Assembly: GCF_013170825.1 (NCBI RefSeq)
Contig: NZ_CP033365.1
Span: 7,080,001 to 7,144,000, forward strand
Length of the DNA: 64,000 bases
Source: Mesorhizobium sp. NZP2298
GTDB lineage: Bacteria > Pseudomonadota > Alphaproteobacteria > Rhizobiales > Rhizobiaceae
Reading direction: 5' to 3'
In this document: piece by piece, positions 44,551 through 53,613 of the stretch
How positions within the stretch are numbered: position 1 is the stretch's first letter
Layout of the letters: every line of letters starts with the position of its first letter
Notes under the pieces: model-generated
What the model saw: only the letters and a program-made list of their open reading frames with translations
What the model was told of the DNA's origin: nothing
The model's database searches: none
Made by a program: the position numbers and the translations under genes

Positions 44551-46058
44551 TCAAGACCCTAGACCGGCTTCTCGACCACCTCACGATGTATCGGCTGGTT
44601 CTCTACTACCTGGTGGCGCTGCTGGGTGCCGCCTTTGTCCTGGGCTTCCTGAACCTTGTGCCGCATGATCCGAGAGAACTCGCCTTTACGACCGCCCTGG
44701 TGCTGGCCACCTGCTGGATCACCAACAAGGTCTTTGCACGTATCTTCGAGGTTCCGGCCAATGGCGAGTCCGTCCACATTACCGCGATGATCCTGGCGCT
44801 CATCCTCGATCCGATTGCCGCCACCGATGCCAAGGCCATCGGCGCCGTGGCACTCGCCTCGGTCTGGGCGATTTCGTCGAAATACATCCTGGCCGTGGGC
44901 AGGAAACACCTGTTCAATCCGGCCGCTCTGGGCGTTGCCTTGACAGCGCTGTTGCTCGATCGTCCCGCCACATGGTGGGTGGCGGGAAACCTCTGGCTGC
45001 TCCCCCTGGTGCTTGTGGGCGGCGCTCTCGTGGTGCGTAAGCTGCGTCGGCTCGATCTCGTGGCCACGTTCGTCGGGGTGGCGCTGGCGACGATACTGGC
45101 AACCACCGACCCGTCTCGATATGGCACCGCTCTCGCGGAGACCTTCGGTTCGTCGCCGTTGCTGTTCTTCGCCTTCGTAATGCTGACCGAGCCGCTGACG
45201 GCGCCCACGACGCGCTGGGCGCGCATCGCCTTCGCCGGCGTCGTCGGCTTTCTGTTCGCACCCAACGTCCATATCGGCTCGTTCTATTTCACACCCGAAC
45301 TCGCTCTCCTGGCGGGTAACCTCTTCGCTTACGCCGTGAGCCCGAAGGGTCGGTTTGTGTTGACTTTGGAGCGCATCGAGCAAACAGCCGTCGACAGCTA
45401 CGACTTTATCTTCAGGTCGCAGCGAAAACTCGCTTTCCAGGCGGGCCAGTACCTTGAATGGACGCTTGGCCTCGACCGTTCCGACAACCGCGGAAACCGG
45501 CGCTACTTCACGGTCGCCTCATCGCCTACCGAGCAATCCGTGCGGCTGGGCGTCAAGTTCTATCCGCGGTCGAGCGCCTTCAAACGGGCGCTGGGCGGCA
45601 TGAAACCCGGCGCCACGATCCACGCTGCACAACTGGCCGGCGATTTCACGCTTCCCTCCGATCCGAAGACCAAGATCGCTTTCCTGGCAGGCGGCATCGG
45701 CATCACGCCGTTCCGTTCGATGCTGCAATATCTCATCGATCGCAAGGAAGCGCGGCCTGTCGTCGTCCTCTATGGAACAGAGAGCCAAGACGACATCGCC
45801 TATCGCGACGTGCTCGACTCCGCGCGGCGCAAACTGGGCATAAGAATATTCCACGCCGTGGCCAAAGGCGCGGTGGGGGGCCAGTATCCCGGCTATATCG
45901 ACGCGCGCCTGGTGCGCCTCACCATGCCCGACTACCTCGAACGCATCTTCTACGTCTCCGGGCCGCAGAGCATGGTCAAGGCGGTGCGCAAGAAGCTTCT
46001 GGCAATGGGCGTTCGCCGCTCCAGGATCAAGGTCGATTACTTCCCCGGATTTGCCTGA
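44547..46058 (+). CDS. RnfD/NqrB-like membrane domain fused to FAD/NAD(P)H reductase
   Basis: The 503-residue protein has an N-terminal half (about 1-270) with about eight helices like RnfD/NqrB (KHLFNPAALGVALTALLLD, MLTEPLTAPTTRWARIAFAG) and a C-terminal ferredoxin-NADP-reductase-type half: FAD site RRYFTVASSPTEQ, NAD(P) site FLAGGIGITPFRSML and the end FYVSGPQSMVKAVRKKL...DYFPGF. It should take electrons from cytosolic NAD(P)H, pass them across the membrane by flavin and give them to the FMN protein at 43020. The classical Rnf/Nqr partners are absent. The acceptor and biological purpose are unknown. Confidence 0.85.
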   Translation: MIKTLDRLLDHLTMYRLVLYYLVALLGAAFVLGFLNLVPHDPRELAFTTALVLATCWITNKVFARIFEVPANGESVHITAMILALILDPIAATDAKAIGAVALASVWAISSKYILAVGRKHLFNPAALGVALTALLLDRPATWWVAGNLWLLPLVLVGGALVVRKLRRLDLVATFVGVALATILATTDPSRYGTALAETFGSSPLLFFAFVMLTEPLTAPTTRWARIAFAGVVGFLFAPNVHIGSFYFTPELALLAGNLFAYAVSPKGRFVLTLERIEQTAVDSYDFIFRSQRKLAFQAGQYLEWTLGLDRSDNRGNRRYFTVASSPTEQSVRLGVKFYPRSSAFKRALGGMKPGATIHAAQLAGDFTLPSDPKTKIAFLAGGIGITPFRSMLQYLIDRKEARPVVVLYGTESQDDIAYRDVLDSARRKLGIRIFHAVAKGAVGGQYPGYIDARLVRLTMPDYLERIFYVSGPQSMVKAVRKKLLAMGVRRSRIKVDYFPGFA

Positions 46059-46065
46059 ACGCCGC

Positions 46066-47406
46066 TCACCCATGCCGCGGCAGGTGGATGGTCACCGCCA
46101 GACCGGAATAGGCGTTGGCCATTTCGAGGCGGCCCCCATAGGCTTCGACGATATCCGAAACGATCGCCAGGCCGAGGCCGCTGCCGCCGCCCTTGCTGTC
46201 GAGCTGAACCCCGCGCAACAAGGCGGCATCCCTGGCGGCCTCGGGAATGCCCGGTCCATCATCGACGACTTTGATGATCACCTCGCCGGCGCTCGCGGAT
46301 GCGCTCACATGAACCAGGGATTTCGCGAAACGCGTCGCGTTTTCCACCAGATTGCCGAGAATCTCGGATAGGTCGCCTTCATCGACCGGCGCCATGAAAT
46401 CCTCGGCGGCATCGATCACGAATGAGAGTTGCTTGCCCCTTGGCGTACGTTTGACGACAGCGACCACGCCGCTCGCCACGTCTCGGACAAGGCACGCGGC
46501 ATCGCCGGAGACGCCAGGCGCCAGACGAGCGCGCGCCAACTCCCGCTCGACATGGCGGCGAATTGCGCTCGCGCTCTTCTCGATTTCGTCGGCAAGCTCG
46601 CTTTCGCCCTTTTTTCGTAAAGTCCGGATATCGGCGGACAGGACCTGCAGGGGCGTCTTGAGGCCATGCGCAAGGTCAGTGGCGCGCGAGCGCGCGCGAG
46701 AGAGGGCTTTCTCCTGGGCGTCGAGCAGGCGGTTGATTTCGTCGGCAAGTGGCTGCACCTCGCTCGGCGCGGCCGCGCCAAGCCGCGCCGTCCGCTGCGC
46801 AATCACGTCTTTGACGGCGACCCTTAGGCCTTCCAGCGGCGCCAGGCCGACAGTGATCTGGATGAAGAAAGCCCCCATCAGAGCAGACGCGAGCACAATG
46901 AGCGCCGGCGCAAGATCACGAACATACTCGCCAACGGAAACTTCCACGTTGCGATGGTCTTCCGCCACGACGGCGCGAAAGGCCCGCCCGTCGGCGTCGG
47001 TGATCGTGCGCATGACGGCAACGGTGAGCTCGCCGCCCGGCCCCTTGAGTTCTTCCTTCAGCAGTTCGCCATTGGCTGGCTGTTGAGGCAAGGCCAGCGT
47101 TGCATCCCACAGGGAACGCGATCGAACGAGGCTGTGGGTAGCCATATCCTCCACTTGCCAGTAGTGGCCAGACAGCGGACTGGCGAAGCGTTGATCGGCC
47201 AGCGTCGAGGCCACCGAGAGCCGGCCATCGGCTGTAAAGCTCGTCGCCCCAATCAGTTCATTGAGATCGACCGTCAACTCACTGACGACACGCCTCTCGA
47301 CGTTCAGTTCAAACAGATAGCGAAGGCCGACACCGGCGATGGCAAGGGCGATGACAATCGATATCGCCGCGGCCGACCAGAGCCTGAAACGGATAGAATT
47401 GCGCAT
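46066..47406 (-). CDS. Membrane sensor histidine kinase
   Basis: The 446-residue kinase has two membrane helices (about 9-30 and 165-188) bracketing a periplasmic sensor domain, then a dimerisation domain with phospho-acceptor His247 (DLAHGLKTPLQVL) and ATP-binding motifs (NLVENATRFA, DDGPGI, GGGSGLGLAIV). The layout resembles PhoQ-like sensors. The ATG at 47406 overlaps the response regulator stop (TGATG). A PepSY gene is also in the operon. The signal is unknown; its end faces the end of the flavin-transfer operon. Confidence 0.9.
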   Translation of the reverse strand: MRNSIRFRLWSAAAISIVIALAIAGVGLRYLFELNVERRVVSELTVDLNELIGATSFTADGRLSVASTLADQRFASPLSGHYWQVEDMATHSLVRSRSLWDATLALPQQPANGELLKEELKGPGGELTVAVMRTITDADGRAFRAVVAEDHRNVEVSVGEYVRDLAPALIVLASALMGAFFIQITVGLAPLEGLRVAVKDVIAQRTARLGAAAPSEVQPLADEINRLLDAQEKALSRARSRATDLAHGLKTPLQVLSADIRTLRKKGESELADEIEKSASAIRRHVERELARARLAPGVSGDAACLVRDVASGVVAVVKRTPRGKQLSFVIDAAEDFMAPVDEGDLSEILGNLVENATRFAKSLVHVSASASAGEVIIKVVDDGPGIPEAARDAALLRGVQLDSKGGGSGLGLAIVSDIVEAYGGRLEMANAYSGLAVTIHLPRHG

Positions 47407-48071
47407 CAATCCGGCCCGTCGGGCACGAAGTAACCAAAACCGCGTCGTGTCTCGATGACATCATTGCCGAGTTTCCGTCGCAGGCGCGCCACGATGACCT
47501 CGATCGTATTCGGGTCGCGTTCATTGTCGGAACTGTACAGATGCTCGGCAAGTTCAGTCGACGCGACCACGCGGCCGGCATGATGCATCAGGAACGCCAG
47601 CAGCCGGTATTCCAGCGGCGACAATGCCACCGGAACGCCGCGAAGCAAGATGCGCATCTGGCGTGTATCGAGCAGCAAAGGGCCTGATTTCAACACCGGA
47701 GCGGCCTGCCCGCTTGAACGGCGCAGGATGGCTCGCAGCCGCGCCAGCAGCTCCTCCATTTCAAAGGGTTTGGGAAGATAGTCGTCGGCGCCCGCGTTGA
47801 TGCCTTCCACGCGCTCGGTCCACAGCCCCCTCGCCGTCAGGATGAGGACGGGAAAGCGGCGGCCATTGGCGCGCCAGCGCTTCAGCACGGTAAGGCCGTC
47901 GAGCTTCGGCAGTCCAAGGTCAAGAATCGCCGCGTCGTAGTTCTCGACATCGCCCGCAAACCAGGCCGCTTCACCATTGTCCACGATGTCGACGGCCATG
48001 CCCGACGCCTTCAAAACCATCGCGATGTCGGCCGCGATGCGTGGTTCGTCTTCAGCCACGAGGATCTTCAT
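47406..48071 (-). CDS. OmpR-family response regulator
   Basis: A 221-residue protein with a receiver domain (phospho-acceptor Asp51 in AAILDLGLPKLDG) and a winged-helix DNA-binding domain (SPLEYRLLAFLMHHAGRVVA). It is the partner of the histidine kinase downstream. Its start overlaps the PepSY stop by four bases. Target promoters cannot be deduced, but the flavin-transfer genes and the PepSY gene are neighbours. Confidence 0.92.
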   Translation of the reverse strand: MKILVAEDEPRIAADIAMVLKASGMAVDIVDNGEAAWFAGDVENYDAAILDLGLPKLDGLTVLKRWRANGRRFPVLILTARGLWTERVEGINAGADDYLPKPFEMEELLARLRAILRRSSGQAAPVLKSGPLLLDTRQMRILLRGVPVALSPLEYRLLAFLMHHAGRVVASTELAEHLYSSDNERDPNTIEVIVARLRRKLGNDVIETRRGFGYFVPDGPD

Positions 48072-48394
48072 TTGTGGTCGCCTTCACCGCCCAAAACACC
48101 GCCCGCGCCGGCATCGACATCAATGATCCGGCGCCTGCCATCGGCAGCGACCACCTGGAACCGATAGATCCACTTGCCTCCGGCGCGAATGAGGTCGATC
48201 GCAACAATCTCACCGGGAGCCTTGGCGCGGACAATGGCCATGATATCGGCGAGGCCCTCGATTTCGCCGCGCTCATAAAGATCGCGCGCCCGATCGTGGT
48301 CATCGTCGTCATCCTGCGCCCTGACGGACAATGGCGCGGCCAGCACAAGTGCGGCCACGCCCAGAGCTGCCAGGCTCATCGACACGGTTTTCAT
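48068..48394 (-). CDS. Secreted PepSY-domain protein
   Basis: A 108-residue protein with a signal peptide (MKTVSMSLAALGVAALVLAA ... VRA) and a PepSY-like domain (RGEIEGLADIMAIVRAKAPG, IRAGGKWIYRFQVVA, RRIIDVDAGAG) preceded by an Asp/Arg-rich stretch. PepSY proteins often bind or hinder peptidases or sense envelope state. It leads the kinase operon; the histidine kinase may sense it or its ligand. Confidence 0.82.
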   Translation of the reverse strand: MKTVSMSLAALGVAALVLAAPLSVRAQDDDDDHDRARDLYERGEIEGLADIMAIVRAKAPGEIVAIDLIRAGGKWIYRFQVVAADGRRRIIDVDAGAGGVLGGEGDHK

Positions 48395-48521
48395 GGAAAG
48401 GAGCTGTCGCATGCGGAAGCTGTCAAACCGCTGTCAATCATTGTCAGCCGGCGGCAAGGACCACGCCTCTATCAAGGGCCATCGCGCCCGATGATGGGTG
48501 CGCAGAGAAGGATACGAAACC

Positions 48522-48788
48522 ATGCGCAATTTTCCTGTCTTGCTTGTCGCCCTTGGAGGCCTGACCGCCTTTGTCATACCCGCTGCCGCGGAATCCGACC
48601 ACGGATCATGCGCAACCGCGTCCGCCACTTCTTCGGCAACAATCGACCTCGAGGCCATCCCCATGATGAGCGCCACTGGTCCCAAGTCAGTCAAAGGTGT
48701 CGGCGACGATGAATGCAGCGACGGCAAGACTGTATCCGGCGCCCGCGGTGATCGGGAAGACGAGAAATTCGGGGACAGCGACGACTGA
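48522..48788 (+). CDS. Small secreted hypothetical protein
   Basis: An 88-residue ORF starting MRNFPVLLVALGGLTAFVIP with a signal peptide (cleavage near AAA). The rest is rich in Ser, Ala, Asp and Gly with a pair of cysteines (HGSCATAS, DDECSDG). It is divergent from the PepSY gene and has GGA upstream. No family recognised; codon pattern is plausible but not strong. Confidence 0.5.
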   Translation: MRNFPVLLVALGGLTAFVIPAAAESDHGSCATASATSSATIDLEAIPMMSATGPKSVKGVGDDECSDGKTVSGARGDREDEKFGDSDD

Positions 48789-48844
48789 CGGCCGATCGAG
48801 CGTCCACCGACCATCACCCACTATCCTCCTGGAGAACATCTGCA

Positions 48845-49312
48845 ATGCCGGAAATTCAGCATATCCATCCCATTCTTGTGCATTTCCCTATCGTGCTCAT
48901 GTACGTGCTTGTGGTCATCGACCTTGCCGCGCTCGCCAATCGCAACCCCGTGACGACGCGTTCGGGCGTGGGGACGATTTCCACCTTTGCCGCCGTCGCC
49001 GCAGGACTCTTTGCGGTCTGCACCTGGTTCTTTGGCGGCATGGCCCTCGACCACGCGGAGGCCGCCGGCTTCAGCAGCGACATAGCGGAAATCCATGAGG
49101 GCTTGGGCGAGATCAGCGCCTTGACCTTTCTGGGCTGGGGCCTGCTCCGGCTCGTGCTGTGGGTGAGAAATCGAGAGCTGGGTACGCTGACATTCGCCAT
49201 TCCCGCGATTGAAATAGCCGGCGCGGCGCTGGTTACCGTAACAGGTTATTATGGCGGGCAGCTGGTTTACGACCTTGGCGTGAACGTCACCAAGGCCGCG
49301 GTCGGAGGGTGA
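48845..49312 (+). CDS. DUF2231 membrane protein
   Basis: The 155-residue protein has four hydrophobic segments and the DUF2231 start HIHPILVHFPIVLMYVLVVI, with conserved His in HPxxVHFP, and MALDHAEAAGFSSDIAEIHE then GLGEISALTFLG. Family members are thought to bind haem or act in redox processes, but the function is unproven. GGAG lies nine bases before the ATG. It may form a unit with the small secreted ORF 56 bp upstream. Confidence 0.82.
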   Translation: MPEIQHIHPILVHFPIVLMYVLVVIDLAALANRNPVTTRSGVGTISTFAAVAAGLFAVCTWFFGGMALDHAEAAGFSSDIAEIHEGLGEISALTFLGWGLLRLVLWVRNRELGTLTFAIPAIEIAGAALVTVTGYYGGQLVYDLGVNVTKAAVGG

Positions 49313-49349
49313 CCTTTCGACGTTCGACCTCGATCCATCGCCACGCAAG

Positions 49350-49975
49350 AAGGGCATGCCTTCAGGCACACGCCTCGACGAACGTTCTGGACGGCTCCCT
49401 TGGTGATGAGGAGCTGTTCATGTGCGCTGTCCTGCACGACGATGGACAAGCGCTTGCGAACAAATTCGTAGGGGCTCTCGTCGTCGCCGGGAACGATCTC
49501 CTCGACATCGACAGTCCGTTCGAATCTATCCCTAAGCACGGTGGTCGCGGGAGATCCGCTGCTGCAGGACCTCCATCGCGCGAGAGGCGCCATATTCCTG
49601 AGTGAAGCTTAAGACACAGCTGGCGAGCACGATCGCGCCGATGATCGCCGCTTCATGACCCTCCCCGACGAACACTGAAACGGCGGCGGCAAAGACCAGG
49701 ATCAGGACGAGTGGGCTGCGAAAATGGCGCGCGAATACAGCCAATGCCGATCCACCGGACCGAGACGCCAGTGCGTTGCGGCCGAATTTGGCAAGTCGGA
49801 TTGCCGCATCGACGCTCAGCAGACCGGAAGTCGAGGTCTCCAGCCGGCCGACCAACTCACTCGTTTCGAGCGACCAGTAGGCAGGCTCGACATGGCCGGA
49901 AAGGCGGCTGACCGGTCGCTTCTCATCTGGAACTTCCTCCAGCTGGTCCGGGCTATCTGCCGTTCTGGCCGCCAT
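49350..49975 (-). pseudogene. Cation-transporting P-type ATPase (MgtA-like), internal deletion and frameshift
   Basis: The N-terminus is recognisable (YWSLETSELVGRLETSTSGL, AKFGRNALASRSGGSALAVF then ARHFRSPLVLILVFAAAVSV). An extra C near 49548 shifts the frame; the next frame gives ATTVLRDRFERTVDVEEIVP then GD. From there the sequence jumps directly to a segment of the catalytic domain (DESPYEFVRKRLSIVVQDSA then LLITKGAV), missing several hundred residues including the phosphorylation site. The rest is absent. Clearly a dead pump gene. Confidence 0.8.
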
Positions 49976-49985
49976 GGTCGCAAAG

Positions 49986-50795
49986 TCAATTCGAGAACAG
50001 GCGGCTGATGCCGTTCTCGCCAATCAGGGAGCGTGTGATGCCGCCAAAGGCCCATTCCCTGAGCCGGCTGTGGCCGTAGGCGCCGGAAACGATCAAATCG
50101 GCGTGGACCGAGCGAGCGAATGCCATCAACCCGTCGCCGTCGGCGGTACCGGCGAACACTTCGGTTTGCGCCATGATGCCATGCTGCTCAAGAAACACCG
50201 CGACGTCGGCGAGGCTGTTTCGAACGTCCTCTCCCGAAGCTTCTTCCATTGTGGCGACTACAACCTCTTTGGCCTCGGCAAGGAGGGGCAAGGAGTCGGA
50301 TACGGCCCTTCGTGCCTCCCGGCTGTCCTTCCAAGCGACCAGGATGGTTTTTCCAAGCAGGTGTTCGGCGTTGCCCGCAGCAACCAGCACGGGACGACCG
50401 ACCCCGAGCACCAAGCTTCCTATATCGAGTGCACGGAAGACGTCGTCGCCGCCATCGGCGGTCACGATGAGATCAGCTGAACGGGCCACCAGCCCTAAAG
50501 CGCGCGTCGGACCGCAAACATGTTGTCTCCATTCGCTGCTGATGGAGTGCGGGACAAGCTTCTCAAAGGTGTCTCGCAGTTCAGCAAGACGCTTCTCGAT
50601 CTCCTGCCGTTTGACCTGCATGACCTCGCCTTCATAGACCAGGCCTTCGCCCGTGGCCACCAATGGCGGAACGTCCGCGGCAGCGAAGCCGATGAGGTGA
50701 GCATCGAAGCGATGCGCCATTTCTGCCGCCAGTTTCACGAGAGGTCCTGGCTCTGCATCAACGGCCAAGTTGACGACAATCGTTTTGTAGGACAC
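49986..50795 (-). CDS. Universal stress protein, tandem UspA domains
   Basis: A 269-residue protein starting with GTG (MSYKTIVVNLAVDAEPGPLV) after GAGG. It has two Usp domains, the second ending VSGAYGHSRLREWAFGGITR. It closely resembles the protein at 58540-59364 (SYKSILLNLGIDG...VSGAYGHSRLREWAFGGVTR). An FNR-like box lies 66 bp upstream, so induction at low oxygen is expected. It is adjacent to, and divergent from, fixLJ. Confidence 0.9.
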   Translation of the reverse strand: MSYKTIVVNLAVDAEPGPLVKLAAEMAHRFDAHLIGFAAADVPPLVATGEGLVYEGEVMQVKRQEIEKRLAELRDTFEKLVPHSISSEWRQHVCGPTRALGLVARSADLIVTADGGDDVFRALDIGSLVLGVGRPVLVAAGNAEHLLGKTILVAWKDSREARRAVSDSLPLLAEAKEVVVATMEEASGEDVRNSLADVAVFLEQHGIMAQTEVFAGTADGDGLMAFARSVHADLIVSGAYGHSRLREWAFGGITRSLIGENGISRLFSN

Positions 50796-50853
50796 GCAGG
50801 CACCTCACAGAAAATAGGTGGGTCCCTAATGCTCCCTCGCGAGCCTAAGCACT

Positions 50854-50867
50854 TTGATGTGGGTCAA
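50854..50867. promoter_or_regulatory. FNR/FixK box
   Basis: TTGAT-GTGG-GTCAA, centred 66 bp before the usp start and 89 bp before the fixL start. Confidence 0.7.
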
Positions 50868-50949
50868 AATGACGGAGTGAGTTGTTTGCGAACGAATGCA
50901 TGGGTGCTAAACCTGCCACCGGTAGTGCGTCTCAAATGCAGGGCAAGAT

Positions 50950-52545
50950 GTGACAAAGAAGGGGCCAGTTTCTTCCGCGGACGCAGTCGCCAAGTCGCCC
51001 GTTCCGTCAGTGCATCCGGCAAGGCATGACGATGTGCCCGGCCATCAGCTTCTCGCACGGATGTTCGACCAGACTCCTGGTTTCATGAGCTTGCTGAAAG
51101 AACCTGGCCATGTGTTCGAATTTGCGAACGCCGCCTACAAGCGAATGGTCGGAGAGCGGAAACTTATCGGCAAATCCGTGCGCGAGGCGTTTCCCGATCT
51201 CGAAGGTCAAGGCCTCTTCGAGCTGCTGGATCGCGTCTACGAAACCGGCGAGCCCTATGTGGGCCGAAGCGTGAAGGTCGTCTATCGCAACGTCGAAACA
51301 GGCGCCGCAGAGGAACGGATCCTCGACTTCGTCTATCAACCCGTCAGGGCGGCCGACGGCCAGATCACCGCCATCTTTGTTCAAGGCACCGACGTCAGCG
51401 ACCTGTCGTTCGCCAATGCTGCGCTGCAGCTGCGGGAGGATCACCTGCGTTCGATCCTGGCGACAGTTCCCGATGCGATGATCGTCATCGACGAAAGTGC
51501 AAACATCCAATCCTTCAGCACGGCGGCCGAGATGTTGTTTGGCTACAAGGCCAGCGAGGTCATCGGGCAGAACGTCAAGATGCTGATGCCCTCGCCTTAC
51601 CGGGAGGAGCATGACACGTATATGCAGCGCTACCTGAAGACGGGAGAACGCCGCATTATCGGACTTGGCCGAACCGTAACCGGGATGCGCAAGGACGGAT
51701 CGACGTTTCCGATGGAACTCGCTGTCGGCGAAATGCATCCGGGAACAGGCCGCTTCTTCACCGGCTTCTGTCGCGACCTGACGGAACGCCACAGAACTCA
51801 GGCCAGGATGCAGGAGCAGCAGCAGGAGCTGCTTCACATGGCACGCTTCACCGCGCTTGGCGAAATGGCCTCGACATTGGCGCATGAGATAAACCAGCCG
51901 CTGACGGCCATCACGAACTACCTCAAGGGCAGCCGCCGTCTCCTCGAGAAAAGCAAGGACGAGAACGCCGCCATGCTGCAGGATGCTGTCGAGAAGGCTG
52001 CCGAGCAGGCCCTGCGCGCCGGCGACGTGATCCGTCGCCTCAGGGATTTTGTCGCCAGGGGCGAAAGCGAGCGTCAGATCGAACGTCTGCCAACACTCAT
52101 CGAGGACGCCTCATCGCTCGCCTTGGTCGGCGCCAGGGAAGCAGACGTGCGCGTCAGTTACGATCTTGACCCGGCGGCCGAGCTTGTTTTGACCGATCGA
52201 ATCCAGATCGAGCAGGTATTGCTGAATCTGATGAGAAACGCCGTGGAGGCCATGCAGGGTATCCCCAGGCGGGAATTGCATGTCGTTACGGTGGCACGGC
52301 AGGATGGCATGGCTGAAGTTGGTGTGATTGATACGGGCCCGGGGCTGGCGCCGGAAGTTTCAGCCCAGCTCTTTCAGCCTTTCGTTACCACCAAAAAGCA
52401 CGGAATGGGTGTCGGTCTGTCCATTTGTCGCACTATCGTCGAGTCGCACGGCGGTCGTATTTGGGCGGAAGCAATGCCCGGCGGCGGGACAGCGTTCCGA
52501 TTCACTTTGCGCGCCGTGGAGAAGGATGAGGTCGCTGGTGGCTAA
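50950..52545 (+). CDS. fixL: Oxygen-sensing histidine kinase FixL
   Basis: The 531-residue kinase has two PAS domains and no membrane segment. The second PAS (about 165-280) is the haem domain: [20 protein letters not shown] carries the haem-ligand His221, and [13 protein letters not shown] carries the oxygen-sensing Arg241 equivalent. The kinase part has His312 ([15 protein letters not shown]), [10 protein letters not shown] and DTGPGL. FixL phosphorylates FixJ when oxygen is low. A GTG start at 50950 is used. The fixJ start overlaps the fixL end. Confidence 0.92.
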   Translation: MTKKGPVSSADAVAKSPVPSVHPARHDDVPGHQLLARMFDQTPGFMSLLKEPGHVFEFANAAYKRMVGERKLIGKSVREAFPDLEGQGLFELLDRVYETGEPYVGRSVKVVYRNVETGAAEERILDFVYQPVRAADGQITAIFVQGTDVSDLSFANAALQLREDHLRSILATVPDAMIVIDESANIQSFSTAAEMLFGYKASEVIGQNVKMLMPSPYREEHDTYMQRYLKTGERRIIGLGRTVTGMRKDGSTFPMELAVGEMHPGTGRFFTGFCRDLTERHRTQARMQEQQQELLHMARFTALGEMASTLAHEINQPLTAITNYLKGSRRLLEKSKDENAAMLQDAVEKAAEQALRAGDVIRRLRDFVARGESERQIERLPTLIEDASSLALVGAREADVRVSYDLDPAAELVLTDRIQIEQVLLNLMRNAVEAMQGIPRRELHVVTVARQDGMAEVGVIDTGPGLAPEVSAQLFQPFVTTKKHGMGVGLSICRTIVESHGGRIWAEAMPGGGTAFRFTLRAVEKDEVAGG

Positions 52546-53149
52546 TGATATTGTTCATGTGGTCGACGACGATGTCGACGTTCGCAAGTCGCTGGGTTTC
52601 CTTCTGGCGACAGCCGACTTTGCCGTGCGCCTCTATGAATCGGCAACGGCATTCCTGGCGACGGAACCGAAGGAGATCCATGGCTGCATCGTCAGCGATG
52701 TACGCATGCCCGGCATCGACGGCATCGAGTTCCTGCGGCAACTGAAAGCCCGGGGCCTCGGCGTGCCGGTGATCGTGATGACGGGGCACGCCGACGTCGC
52801 CCTGGCCGTCCAGGCGATGAAGGAGGGCGCTGCCGATTTCATCGAGAAGCCGTTCGACGATCAGGTGCTTATCGATGCAATTCGCTCGGCCCTGGACCAC
52901 CGCAGCCAGCCCGCCGCGGCACACCCACAATCGACGGAGATCAGGAAGAATCTCGCCACGCTATCGGAGCGAGAGCACCAGGTGCTGGAAGGGCTTGTTT
53001 CCGGGTTACCGAACAAGACGATTGCCTACGATCTGGGGATCAGCCCGCGCACGGTCGAGATCCATCGCGCCAATGTCATGAGCAAGATGGGCGCCGGCAG
53101 CCTCTCGCATCTGGTGCGCATGGCCCTGATCGCCGACCCCAAACATTAG
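52538..53149 (+). CDS. fixJ: Response regulator FixJ
   Basis: A 203-residue regulator with a receiver domain (phospho-acceptor Asp54 in [13 protein letters not shown]) and a LuxR-type DNA-binding domain ([20 protein letters not shown] and [13 protein letters not shown]). Phospho-FixJ activates fixK; a FixJ-like site lies upstream of fixK at 21505. The GTG at 52538 has GAGG six bases upstream and gives the expected start; ATG at 52526 is an alternative. It overlaps the fixL end by 8 bp. Confidence 0.92.
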   Translation: MANDIVHVVDDDVDVRKSLGFLLATADFAVRLYESATAFLATEPKEIHGCIVSDVRMPGIDGIEFLRQLKARGLGVPVIVMTGHADVALAVQAMKEGAADFIEKPFDDQVLIDAIRSALDHRSQPAAAHPQSTEIRKNLATLSEREHQVLEGLVSGLPNKTIAYDLGISPRTVEIHRANVMSKMGAGSLSHLVRMALIADPKH

Positions 53150-53197
53150 TGCATCCCAGGAAAGACGAGCAGGGGTTCTCCGCCCGGAGCCGCCGCG

Positions 53198-53413
53198 CTA
53201 AGGCGCGTTTCGAAGTGAAGCCACCTTATCTTCTCGGAGATGCCAGTCGCGCCAGTGGGTCGGCCGAATATCGACGCGGATACCGGTAACGGCATGCCGC
53301 CATCCCTCCCGGCCTTTTTCACAAGGAAATACAAGCGGATGTAAGCCTTCTTCATCCAGAACGGCTAGTTCGAGGCTGCGGCCAAACGGAGCGCTTGCTA
53401 TTGGATTCCACAT
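53198..53413 (-). CDS. Small conserved hypothetical protein (W-P-I-x-T/S-A-P type)
   Basis: A 71-residue ORF starting MWNPIASAPFGRSLELAVLD with EGLHPLVFPCEKGREGWRHA and RPTHWRDW, a composition and pattern seen in small hypothetical proteins of rhizobia. Function unknown. There is no ribosome site before the ATG at 53413; the FNR-like box centre lies 41.5 bp upstream, so a leaderless mRNA is plausible. It is tail-to-tail with fixJ. Confidence 0.6.
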   Translation of the reverse strand: MWNPIASAPFGRSLELAVLDEEGLHPLVFPCEKGREGWRHAVTGIRVDIRPTHWRDWHLREDKVASLRNAP

Positions 53414-53447
53414 CCGGCCAGCGTCGGCGAAATTGCAGTTCCGCGCT

Positions 53448-53461
53448 TTGATTTGAATCAG
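53448..53461. promoter_or_regulatory. FNR-like box, one mismatch
   Basis: TTGAT-TTGA-ATCAG, centred 41.5 bp before the small gene at 53198-53413 (minus strand). Confidence 0.55.
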
Positions 53462-53522
53462 TTTTTGGGCGGCTTGCGGCGAGGAGACCTGCCTGCAACG
53501 AGGCATCTGCGAGTCCCGTAAT

Positions 53523-53536
53523 TTGACATAGCTCAA
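53523..53536. promoter_or_regulatory. FNR-like box upstream of hemA
   Basis: TTGAC-ATAG-CTCAA, one mismatch; centre 84 bp before hemA, so ALA synthesis is probably raised at low oxygen. Confidence 0.65.
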
Positions 53537-53613
53537 AGCGCAGACCGCTCCCAGCCCTTAGGTAGGCCGACCGTCGCAGATCGTGGCCGGCTTCTTGTAC
53601 AGGACATTTCGAC

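Noticed and set aside
49313..49605. Plus-strand open frame of 98 codons
   Set aside because: It is antisense to the P-type ATPase remnant, whose peptide similarity on the minus strand explains the region.
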